From Flavobacteriaceae bacterium (GTDB taxonomy: Bacteria; Bacteroidota; Bacteroidia; Flavobacteriales; Flavobacteriaceae), in assembly GCA_003511845.1 (NCBI GenBank), contig DOIV01000138.1, positions 1 through 23,974 on the forward strand: a stretch of 23,974 nucleotides of DNA. Reading direction: 5' to 3'. Shown here piece by piece: positions 1-7,015 of this stretch. Position 1 is the stretch's first letter; every line of letters begins with the position of its first letter. The notes under the pieces are model-generated. The model was not told the origin of the DNA. It saw only the letters and a list, made by a program, of their open reading frames with translations, and ran no database searches. A program made the position numbers and the translations under genes.

Positions 1-66
1 GAACCTCTGAAAATTTTAGGAGTGCAATACTCATCTTTCACGGTGCATTAAATCTTTACCCACTAA

Positions 67-225
67 AGGTATAAAGGGGAATTATATTTTAATACAGAAA
101 AACCAGACGGTACAATGCGTAAGCATACAAACTCTTCAAAATTAGAAGCTTTAGGGTGGGAATATAGAGTAGGTTTAGAAGAAGGCATTCAGCGGATGTA
201 TACATGGTATGTAAATTCAATATAA
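67..225 (+). pseudogene. fcl: 3' remnant of GDP-L-fucose synthase
   Basis: Fifty-two codons open from 67 to the TAA at 223-225 encode the C-terminal end of a GDP-4-keto-6-deoxymannose epimerase/reductase (GDP-L-fucose synthase). The recognisable signature is YKGELYFNTEKPDGTMRK, followed by a SKLEALGW segment and a final EEGIQRMYTW, the usual end of this family. The same frame has stops at 49-51 and 64-66, and none of the three forward frames of bases 1-66 continues into the expected dehydrogenase sequence. Either the gene was cut by recombination, leaving only its 3' end, or there is a larger rearrangement just upstream of the window. A single frameshift does not explain it, since no frame restores homology. 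Family assignment is firm; status as a dead remnant is inferred. Confidence 0.7.
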
Positions 226-234
226 ATTAAAATT

Positions 235-1236
235 ATGTCAATTTTTATTATTGCTGAAATAGCACAAGCACACGATGGTAGTCTAGGTTTGTTATATTCA
301 TATATTGATGCAATATCAAAAACAGGAGTTGATGCTATAAAATTTCAAACACATATCGCAGAGGCTGAAAGCTCTATCCATGAACCTTTTCGTGTAAATT
401 TTTCTTTTGAAGATAAGACGAGGTTTGACTATTGGAAAAGGATGGGCTTTACCATTGAGCAATGGAAAGGAATAAAAAGACATTGTGAAGAGGTTGGATT
501 GGAATTTATGAGTTCGCCTTTTAGTAATGTTGCTGTAGATTTATTAGAAGAAATTGGTGTAAAAAGGTATAAGGTTGGTTCTGGTGAAGTGAATAATTTT
601 TTACTTCTTGAAAAAATTGCTCAAACAGAAAAACCTGTTATTGTGTCTTCAGGGATGAGCTCTTTTGATGAATTAGATAAAACTGTTGAGTTCTTAAAAA
701 AAAGAGAAGTTGATTATTCTATATTACAATGTACTACATCTTACCCAACACAAGTAGAACAATATGGCTTAAATGTTATCCAAGAATTAAAAGAACGATA
801 TCAGGTGAAAATTGGTTTCTCTGACCATTCTTCAAAACTAGAAACTTGTATAGCTGCAACAGCACTTGGAGCAGAAATATTAGAATTTCATGTGGTTTTT
901 GATAAAGAAATGTTTGGACCTGATAGTAAATCATCATTAACTATAGCTGAAACAACAAAATTGGTAGAAGCTGTTAGAAATATTGATGTTGCTTTATTAC
1001 ATCCAATTAACAAAAATAATAATTCTTCATTTTTAGAATTAAAAAATATTTTTGAAAAATCATTAGCAGTAAATAAAAACTTATCTAAAAACCATATTAT
1101 TACTTTTGATGATTTAGAAGCTAAAAAACCTAAAGGATATGGAGTTTTGGCATCAGAGTATCAAAAAGTAATTGGAAAAAAAACAAATACTGAACTGAAA
1201 AAGTGGGATTTCATAAATGAAAAGGATCTGATATGA
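235..1236 (+). CDS. neuB: N-acetylneuraminate / nonulosonic acid synthase (NeuB family)
   Basis: Condenses phosphoenolpyruvate with ManNAc, or a related 6-deoxy amino sugar, to make a nine-carbon nonulosonic acid in the cytoplasm. The NeuB TIM barrel covers about residues 1-260, with AEIAQAHDGS (Glu8), AIKFQTH (Lys36), SSPFS, YKVGSGE (112-118), FSDHS (His198) and LEFH (His219); the two histidines match the metal ligands of characterised NeuB. A SAF (antifreeze-like) domain follows at about 270-333. In that domain the common K-R-P-G stretch reads AKKPKGYG, so the usual sugar-contacting Arg is probably Lys298. The protein is 333 residues and lacks the short N-terminal extension of Neisseria NeuB. 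Its TGA stop overlaps the ATG of neuC by 4 bases, indicating coupling. The sequence does not settle whether the product is Neu5Ac, legionaminate or another nonulosonate. Confidence 0.92.
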   Translation: MSIFIIAEIAQAHDGSLGLLYSYIDAISKTGVDAIKFQTHIAEAESSIHEPFRVNFSFEDKTRFDYWKRMGFTIEQWKGIKRHCEEVGLEFMSSPFSNVAVDLLEEIGVKRYKVGSGEVNNFLLLEKIAQTEKPVIVSSGMSSFDELDKTVEFLKKREVDYSILQCTTSYPTQVEQYGLNVIQELKERYQVKIGFSDHSSKLETCIAATALGAEILEFHVVFDKEMFGPDSKSSLTIAETTKLVEAVRNIDVALLHPINKNNNSSFLELKNIFEKSLAVNKNLSKNHIITFDDLEAKKPKGYGVLASEYQKVIGKKTNTELKKWDFINEKDLI

Positions 1237-2393
1237 TAAATAAGCGTAAAATATGTGTTGTCATCACGGCACGCCCTTCATATAGTAGAATAAAAACTGC
1301 TCTTATAGCAATTAAAAAACATCCTAATTTAGAATTGCAATTGGTAGTTGCAGGCTCTGCCTTATTAGGCAGATATGGAAATGCTGTTGACTTTATAGAA
1401 AATGACGGATTCGAAATTTCTGAAAAAGTTTATATGGTTTTAGAAGGGGAGAATAAAGCTGCTATGGCAAAAACTACAGGAATTGGTGTGATGGAATTAG
1501 CTAATGTTTTTTACAATTCTAAACCTGACGCTGTGATTACGATTGCTGACCGTTTTGAAACGATTGCTACAAGTATAGCGGCGGCTTATCAAAATATTCC
1601 ATTAGTGCATATTCAAGGTGGAGAAGTAACAGGAAATATTGATGAAAAAGTCCGTCATGCCAATACCAAACTGGCCGATTTACACTTAGTAGCTTCTGAT
1701 GACGCCAGAGAACGTGTAATTAAACTTGGAGAAGATTCAAAATATGTAATTAATACTGGTTGCCCGTCAATAGATATTGCTAAAGAGATTAATAAAAGTC
1801 CGAAAATGAATTTTGACCCACTGAAAAAATATGGAGGCGTTGGAGTTGGAATTGATTGGGAAAAAGGTTATCTGGTTGTAATGCAGCATCCCGTAACAAC
1901 CGAATATAAACAAGCAAAAATTGATATTACAGAAACATTAATGGCTATCAATGAATTAAAAACACCTACATTTTGGTTTTGGCCAAATGTAGATGCAGGT
2001 GCAGATGGTACCTCAAGTGGTATTCGTTCTTTTAGAGAAAAATACAAGCCTCAAAATATACATTTTTTTAAAAATATGGAACCTAATGATTTTTTATTAC
2101 TTTTAAAGAACAGTAAATGTTTAATTGGTAATTCTAGTGTTGGTATTAGAGAATGTTCACATTTAGCTGTTCCTGTAGTAAATATTGGTACACGCCAAAA
2201 CAGACGTCAAAGAGGTGTAAATGTCATTGATGTAATGTATAAAAAACAAGAGATTAAAGATGCAATTACTAATAGAATAGAAAACACTCCATTTAAACCA
2301 AATGTTATATATGGAGATGGAGATTCAGGTGAAAAAATCGCAAATGTACTTGCAACAATTAAACTTAACTTTCATAAAACAATTACATACTAA
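1233..2393 (+). CDS. neuC: UDP-N-acetylglucosamine 2-epimerase, hydrolysing (NeuC family)
   Basis: Hydrolyses and 2-epimerises UDP-GlcNAc, or UDP-diacetamidobacillosamine in the LegG branch, to release the free manno-configured sugar that NeuB uses. It has the GT-B fold of the UDP-GlcNAc 2-epimerase family: ITARPSYSRI at 11-20, ADRFET at 105-110, QGGEVTGNIDEKVRHA at 128-143, GNSSVGIREC at 299-308, and the typical C-terminal YGDGDSGEKIA at 360-370. Length (386) is normal. It overlaps neuB by 4 bases, and its TAA shares one base with the ATG of neuA. The true substrate cannot be fixed. The window lacks the dehydratase, aminotransferase and acetyltransferase needed for legionaminate, which favours ManNAc/Neu5Ac unless those genes lie upstream. 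Confidence 0.92.
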   Translation: MINKRKICVVITARPSYSRIKTALIAIKKHPNLELQLVVAGSALLGRYGNAVDFIENDGFEISEKVYMVLEGENKAAMAKTTGIGVMELANVFYNSKPDAVITIADRFETIATSIAAAYQNIPLVHIQGGEVTGNIDEKVRHANTKLADLHLVASDDARERVIKLGEDSKYVINTGCPSIDIAKEINKSPKMNFDPLKKYGGVGVGIDWEKGYLVVMQHPVTTEYKQAKIDITETLMAINELKTPTFWFWPNVDAGADGTSSGIRSFREKYKPQNIHFFKNMEPNDFLLLLKNSKCLIGNSSVGIRECSHLAVPVVNIGTRQNRRQRGVNVIDVMYKKQEIKDAITNRIENTPFKPNVIYGDGDSGEKIANVLATIKLNFHKTITY

Positions 2394-3094
2394 TGAGGGT
2401 TTTGGCAATTATTCCAGCTCGAGGTGGTTCTAAAGGGGTGCCTAATAAAAATATAATTCCAGTTTTAGGAAAACCATTAGTTCATTATACAATTGAAAGT
2501 GCTTTAGAAAGTGAAAAAATATCTAAAATTTTACTATCTAGTGACTCAGAAAAAATATTAAAGTCTTGTAAAAAATTTAATATAGAATTTAATAAGAGAG
2601 AACAAAAGTTGTCATCTGACATTAGTCCGATTATTGATACTGTATTTGAGATACTTAATAAATATGACAAAGAGCATGTTGAATTTGATGCAGTACTGCT
2701 TTTACAACCAACATCTCCAATTAAAACAGGTGTTGATATTGATAATGCGATCAGTTTGTTAGAAAAAAATAAAGAAATTAATTCAGTTATTTCTGTTGTT
2801 GAAATGGATGATACACATCCAGCAAGAATGTATTGGGAAAATGAAGATGCTACATTAAAATCAATATTACCTGAATATGAAAAAACAAGAAGACAAGAAA
2901 TTCCAAAAGCACTGTATAGAAACGGAGTGCTATATTTAACTAGAGTTTCAGCTTTAAGAAAAGAAAGAGAAATTATGGTAAAGCCTTCTTTACCCTATAA
3001 AATGAATCCTAATTATTTAGTGAATATTGATGAACCTAGAGATTTATTAATTGCAGAAGTTTTGATAAAAGCATGGCAGGAAAACAAATTATGA
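2393..3094 (+). CDS. neuA: CMP-nonulosonate (acylneuraminate) cytidylyltransferase
   Basis: Activates the nonulosonic acid with CTP to give the CMP-sugar donor for a glycosyltransferase. It has a short single-domain form (233 residues) with the nucleotide-binding signature IPARGGSKGVPNKN at 7-20, LLQPTSPI at 103-110, RRQEIPKALYRNG at 166-178, and the closing NIDEPRDL at 211-218, all typical of CMP-Neu5Ac/CMP-legionaminate synthetases. No C-terminal O-acetylhydrolase domain is fused. The ATG shares a base with the neuC stop, and the TGA overlaps the start of the next gene. With neuB and neuC it makes a complete sugar-to-CMP-nonulosonate module. Confidence 0.92.
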   Translation: MRVLAIIPARGGSKGVPNKNIIPVLGKPLVHYTIESALESEKISKILLSSDSEKILKSCKKFNIEFNKREQKLSSDISPIIDTVFEILNKYDKEHVEFDAVLLLQPTSPIKTGVDIDNAISLLEKNKEINSVISVVEMDDTHPARMYWENEDATLKSILPEYEKTRRQEIPKALYRNGVLYLTRVSALRKEREIMVKPSLPYKMNPNYLVNIDEPRDLLIAEVLIKAWQENKL

Positions 3095-4011
3095 AAGTTC
3101 TTAATGCAGAACCATTAAATTATAGTAAAAAAGCTATTCTTTTATGGAAAAAAAAAGGATTAGAATATATTGAAACTTCTTGGGATGATATTGAAAAAAA
3201 AATAATATTTAAAGATGTTCTTATTTTAATTATTAGACTTAATAGGTATGTTGATAAAGTAATTCTTGATAAGTTTCCAAATCTTAAGTTTTTGATTTCT
3301 GCAACTACCGGACATGACCATATAGATTTAGAGTATTTAAAATTAATAGATGTTAATTTAATATCGTTAAGAGGTGAAGATAAATTTCTTAAAACGATAC
3401 CATCAACAGCAGAACATACATGGGCATTATTACTGGCATTAATTCGGAAAATACCTCAAGCGAATGAGCATGTGAAATCAGGAAATTGGAATAGAGATTT
3501 ATTTAAAGGGTTTCAATTAAAAGATAAAACACTAGGTATTATTGGCTTAGGTAGAACGGGGTTGAAAGTAGCAAAATATGCAAAAGTTTTCGATATGGAA
3601 ATTAAGTATTTTGATCCTTTTGTAGAAAACACAGATTTTTTTAAATGTAAGAATTTACAAGAACTACTTGCAATAAGTGATGTCATAACCATTCATATTC
3701 ACCTGAATGAATATACTATAAATTATATCAATAAAAAGAATGTTAATTTTATAAAAAAAGGAGCCTTACTAATTAATACCTCAAGAGGGAATATTTGGAA
3801 TGAAGAAGCTCTAGTAAGAGTATTGAAGAACAAGCAAATTTCTGGTATAGCTGTTGATGTTTTATCTACGGAGTTAGAAAATATAAAAAGGAGTCCTTTA
3901 TGGGAAGCTCAACAGTCGGAAGAGAATATAATTATCACCCCTCATATTGGCGGTGCTACTTATGATGCTATGTGGGCATGTGAAGAATTTATAATTAGTT
4001 TAATAAATTGA
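3091..4011 (+). CDS. D-isomer-specific 2-hydroxyacid dehydrogenase (phosphoglycerate dehydrogenase-like)
   Basis: NAD-dependent oxidoreductase of the SerA/D-lactate dehydrogenase superfamily. With the start at 3091 (306 residues) the Rossmann signature GLGRTG is at 152-157, followed by an acidic residue in YFDPF (Asp175) that favours NAD. The catalytic set is complete: Arg232 in NTSRG, Glu261 in the VDVLSTE segment, and His285 in TPHIGGAT. I prefer ATG 3091 because it forms an ATGA overlap with the neuA stop and puts the first beta strand at the N-terminus; an in-frame ATG at 3073 adds six residues. It has no ACT domain, so it is probably not the housekeeping serine enzyme. Its position directly after neuBCA suggests a role in making or modifying the nonulosonate or a precursor. 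The substrate is unknown. The gene contains two A9 runs (3148-3156 and 3194-3202). Confidence 0.85.
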   Translation: MKVLNAEPLNYSKKAILLWKKKGLEYIETSWDDIEKKIIFKDVLILIIRLNRYVDKVILDKFPNLKFLISATTGHDHIDLEYLKLIDVNLISLRGEDKFLKTIPSTAEHTWALLLALIRKIPQANEHVKSGNWNRDLFKGFQLKDKTLGIIGLGRTGLKVAKYAKVFDMEIKYFDPFVENTDFFKCKNLQELLAISDVITIHIHLNEYTINYINKKNVNFIKKGALLINTSRGNIWNEEALVRVLKNKQISGIAVDVLSTELENIKRSPLWEAQQSEENIIITPHIGGATYDAMWACEEFIISLIN

Positions 4012-4021
4012 AAGTAAAAAA

Positions 4022-4903
4022 ATGAAAAGTAAAACAAGAGGTAGTTTTGAAGGATGGGATGAAGTATGGAGTAAACAATCTGAAGAGGAATTACTCAATC
4101 CAATGTATACAGAGACATCACCTAATACAATTTTTCAGTTTTGGCAGTAAGGTGTATTCTGAAGACCTTCTAAATTTAATCAAAAATAAAAATTACAGTT
4201 CATTTTGTGAATTAGGAGCAGGTAGAGGCACAACAACAATGTATCTTGCTAAATATGGATATTCTGATTTAACAATGGTAGATTTAGCAGAACAAGGTTT
4301 TGAAGTAGCAAAATATAGTTTTGAAAAATTTAAATTATCAATACCTAAAATGATTATTGCAGATGTTGAAAAAACAAATATCAAGGAAGAGTCATTTGAT
4401 TGTATCTATAATATTGGATTATTAGAACATTTTGACGATCCAAGACCAACATTAGAAGAATCATATAGACTTTTAAATAAAGTGGGGCTAATTTATATGC
4501 CAATAGTTCCAGTTCAGCCTCAATATAAATCATTTTTTCAAAGACTAATGTTTAACCCTTTGTCTCTAATTAAAAATATAATTAGATCAAAATCAAAAGA
4601 AAATAATATAAATAGAACGGATTACCCAAGATCATTTTATGCTAAAATTTGCAAAGAGATTGGTTACAAAAATATAAAATGTATTCCTTACAACCATATT
4701 GGAAAGTTAATAATGATGGTGCAATTGAGAACAAACTTACTCTTCCTGTTTATAAATGGTATTATAATACTTTTAAAAAAGGAAAGACTCTAAGTTTTAA
4801 AACCAGTACTATGTTTGATTTAGAACTATTAAATAGAGATTATTATAGAGGACGTTTTGCTAATAAGGTTAGAAATAAAACAATATACAACTGGGAAGAA
4901 TAA
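4022..4903 (+). pseudogene. SAM-dependent methyltransferase, disrupted by two opposing frameshifts
   Basis: A class I methyltransferase reads across three pieces. Frame of 4022: N-terminus MKSKTRGSFEGWDEVW to the TAA at 4148-4150. A shifted frame from about 4149 to 4694 carries the SAM-binding motif CELGAGRGTTTMYLA, the acidic MVDLAE and IYNIGLLEHFDDPRPTLEE. From about 4697 the original frame resumes with YWKVNNDG and runs to TAA at 4901-4903. Removing one T at about 4148 gives a smooth FWQKVYSEDLL join, and adding one base at about 4695 gives a smooth IPYN-x-YWKVNND join. One extra and one missing base therefore cancel, and the whole gene would encode about 293 residues. An ATG at 4047 could start a 248-residue protein in the middle frame, but its first 27 residues and last 35 look like out-of-frame junk. 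This is either a decaying gene or assembly error. Confidence 0.8.
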
Positions 4904-4928
4904 GCATGTTTAAATAGTAAAAAAGTAA

Positions 4929-6428
4929 ATGAAAAAAGTTCTAAAAGACCTTACAAAAGATACTTTTACTTATGGTTTTACAAGTGTATTAGGGCAAATT
5001 ATCGGTTTTTTATTATTGCCAATATATACCACGCATTTATCTACAAAAGATTATGGTGTAATGGCAATGATTACTTTTATTAGTCTGTTTTTTGCTCCTT
5101 TAGCAAATATGGGAGTAACTAATGCAATATTTAGACGGTTCAATCTTCATAAAGATAAAGAGTTACAAATAACATCATTATCTATAGGTAGTTTATTTGT
5201 ATTAGTATCGTCATTAATTTTATTAGCTATAGGTTTTTTATTTTCCAAAGAGATAACCTATTTGCTTGTAGATGATATTCAATATCAACCATTAATTAAA
5301 TTAAGTCTAATTACAGCTTTTTTTGTAAGTGTAAGTCAAGTATTTACTGTGGTGCTAAGGGCTAAAAGGAAGGTTACCCAAATTTCCATTGTTAGAATAA
5401 CTGAATTATTGATAACAGTTGGGTTTGCAATATACTTCGTTGTTGTATTAAAACTAGGTGTAGAAGGTATTGTAAAAGCAGGCCTCATAGGGAGTATCTT
5501 TGGGTTTTTAGCCCAATATGTTTTATGTTTTAACTTGATTAAATTTAGAATAGATATAACCGAGCTTAAAGAACTGTTAAAATATGGATTGCCTTTTTTA
5601 CCACATAGATTATTAACTCACGGATCTAATTTTTTAAGTTTATATTTTATCAAAGAATTTATTGGCTTATCAGAAACAGGTTTATATAATATTGCCCTCA
5701 GGTTTACGTTACCCTTAGCTTTTATAATTGGCTCTGTACAATCAGCTTGGGTACCTATTAAATTTCAAACGCATAGAGAAGAAGGTGAAAAAAGTGCATT
5801 AATATTTAGACAGTTAATTTCTTTTTATTTTATTATCATCACATTATTATTTGCAGGTGCAATTATTCTAGGACCAGAATTATTAAGACTAATGACAGCT
5901 ATTGAATACCATAGTGCAGTTTATTTATTACCATTTGTATTATTAGTCCCTTTTAGTAAAGGTATCTATTTTATGTTAGGTACAGGTTTTGAGTTTACCA
6001 GTAATACAAAACCAATGCCATTAATTAGTGGTTCGGGTATTATTGCTCTTATTGTAATAACATATTCTTTATATAAACCATTCGGGGTATATGGTATTAT
6101 TATCGGTTTGATTGCTTCATGGTTAACTATGGCAATTGTGATGAGATATTTTGCAGTAAAACGATTTTATGTACCGATTAATTTTAAATTAATTGCACAA
6201 TTACTTTTTATAGCTATTGTTTTAGGAGTTATTATTTTTTCAATACAAGGACACTCTGTTGGAGTTAGAATTAGTATAGAAATAGTATTAGCTATACTTT
6301 CTGTTGGAGTTTTTATTGGTCTCTTTATTTTTAATAAAGATTTACAAACATTAGAATTAAATAAATACCCCATGTTTAATAAACTAAATAGGATATTAAT
6401 CCCTATAATCAAGCGTATTAAAAAATAA
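4929..6428 (+). CDS. wzx: Wzx-type polysaccharide flippase
   Basis: Integral membrane protein of the polysaccharide transporter (PST/MATE-like) superfamily, which moves lipid-linked repeat units across the inner membrane. At 499 residues it is built almost wholly of hydrophobic segments, about 12-14 by eye. It has the family-like amphipathic N-terminus (TFTYGFTSVLGQIIGFLLLP), then TTHLSTKDYGVMAM, where this superfamily often has an L-x-x-x-D-Y-G pattern. A basic tail (IKRIKK) ends it. It starts 25 bases after the methyltransferase with no other gene between. Presence of Wzx together with a Wzy-like polymerase at 14502 supports a Wzx/Wzy-dependent pathway and not an ABC exporter. No lesion is seen. 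The symbol is functional and does not imply close homology to enterobacterial Wzx. Confidence 0.88.
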   Translation: MKKVLKDLTKDTFTYGFTSVLGQIIGFLLLPIYTTHLSTKDYGVMAMITFISLFFAPLANMGVTNAIFRRFNLHKDKELQITSLSIGSLFVLVSSLILLAIGFLFSKEITYLLVDDIQYQPLIKLSLITAFFVSVSQVFTVVLRAKRKVTQISIVRITELLITVGFAIYFVVVLKLGVEGIVKAGLIGSIFGFLAQYVLCFNLIKFRIDITELKELLKYGLPFLPHRLLTHGSNFLSLYFIKEFIGLSETGLYNIALRFTLPLAFIIGSVQSAWVPIKFQTHREEGEKSALIFRQLISFYFIIITLLFAGAIILGPELLRLMTAIEYHSAVYLLPFVLLVPFSKGIYFMLGTGFEFTSNTKPMPLISGSGIIALIVITYSLYKPFGVYGIIIGLIASWLTMAIVMRYFAVKRFYVPINFKLIAQLLFIAIVLGVIIFSIQGHSVGVRISIEIVLAILSVGVFIGLFIFNKDLQTLELNKYPMFNKLNRILIPIIKRIKK

Positions 6429-6443
6429 AAATCAATTTATAAA

Positions 6444-7007
6444 ATGAGATTAAATTTTATAGAATATTTATATTATCGATATAAATATAGTGTAATTCCT
6501 AAATTTCAAATAAATAGGCTTTTCAATATAAAAAATATCTACACTTTTATGGCTCAAGAAAGCTGAGGAAGTGTAGGTATAGATTTGAAAGTTAATGGAA
6601 AAATTATTGGATTGAATAAAAATGTGTTTTTTAAAAATCATGTCAATATAAACCCAGGAGCTAGATTTTTAGGAAAAGGAAAAGTAGAAATAGGAAATTA
6701 TTTTCATACAGGGCAAAATTTAACAATTATAAGTACAAACCATAGGTATGAAAATGCTGAAGCCATTCCTTATGATAAAATTAGAATAAATAAACCTGTT
6801 GTAATTAAAGATTTTGTATGGTTAGGGGATAGCGTCCTTATAATTCCAGGAGTAACAATTGGTAAAGGAGCGATTGTAGCTGCAGGATCTGTGGTAACAA
6901 AAGATGTACCAGATTATGCTATAGTTGGAGGGAGTCCTGCAAAACTTATTAAATATAGAAATATTGAAGCTTTTGAAAAACTAGAAAAGCAAAAGAAATT
7001 TTTATAA
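6444..7007 (+). pseudogene. LbH-type acyltransferase interrupted by an in-frame TGA
   Basis: Hexapeptide-repeat (left-handed beta-helix) O-/N-acyltransferase of the WbbJ/maltose-acetyltransferase type. The reading frame opens at ATG 6444 (MRLNFIEYLYYRYKY) and runs in one frame to TAA 7005-7007, except for TGA at 6564-6566 (codon 41). After the stop, homology starts at once ([11 protein letters not shown]) and continues through [25 protein letters not shown], the catalytic-His segment ISTNHRYE, the [29 protein letters not shown] strands, and the closing [18 protein letters not shown] at 6585 could restart a 140-residue product that keeps the helix and the catalytic His but loses the N-terminal 47 residues. 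I read it as a nonsense-mutated gene; a sequencing error is possible. It follows wzx by 15 bases. Confidence 0.75.
6539..6576. repeat. 8-bp perfect inverted repeat enclosing the in-frame TGA
   Basis: CTACACTT at 6539-6546 pairs perfectly with AAGTGTAG at 6569-6576. Inside it, CTCA (6553-6556) can pair with TGAG (6564-6567), so the stop codon at 6564-6566 lies in the inner stem. The element is within the coding frame of the interrupted acyltransferase. It has no downstream U tract and is not a typical terminator. It may be coincidental in AT-rich coding sequence. Confidence 0.45.
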
Positions 7008-7015
7008 TTTTATAT

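Noticed and set aside
1..66. Open frame from 3 to 74 as the end of another gene
   Set aside because: The 23 codons show no recognisable homology and overlap the fcl remnant, so there is too little to call.
2485..2670. Minus-strand open frames such as this one, and those within asnB, wzx and the GT genes
   Set aside because: All lie opposite strongly supported coding genes and show no recognisable domain; they are expected shadows in AT-rich sequence.
3073..3090. Earlier ATG for the 2-hydroxyacid dehydrogenase
   Set aside because: It adds six residues inside neuA, while ATG 3091 makes the common ATGA overlap and starts directly at the first strand.
4120..4710. Programmed frameshifting in the methyltransferase
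   Set aside because: No X-XXY-YYZ slippery heptamer or supporting hairpin is seen at either join. The P-site CAG before the TAA would not re-pair in the +1 frame, and two opposite programmed events in one gene would be extraordinary.
4649..4903. Separate 84-residue gene
   Set aside because: Its latter part, from YWKVNNDG, is the natural C-terminus of the methyltransferase; the first residues are out-of-frame sequence overlapping the upstream part.
6564..6566. TGA as selenocysteine or a reassigned codon
   Set aside because: neuB and neuA end with TGA at functional overlaps, so TGA is a stop here. A bacterial selenocysteine element should lie just 3' of the TGA, and the visible hairpin instead encloses it. 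No selenoprotein acyltransferase of this family is known to me.
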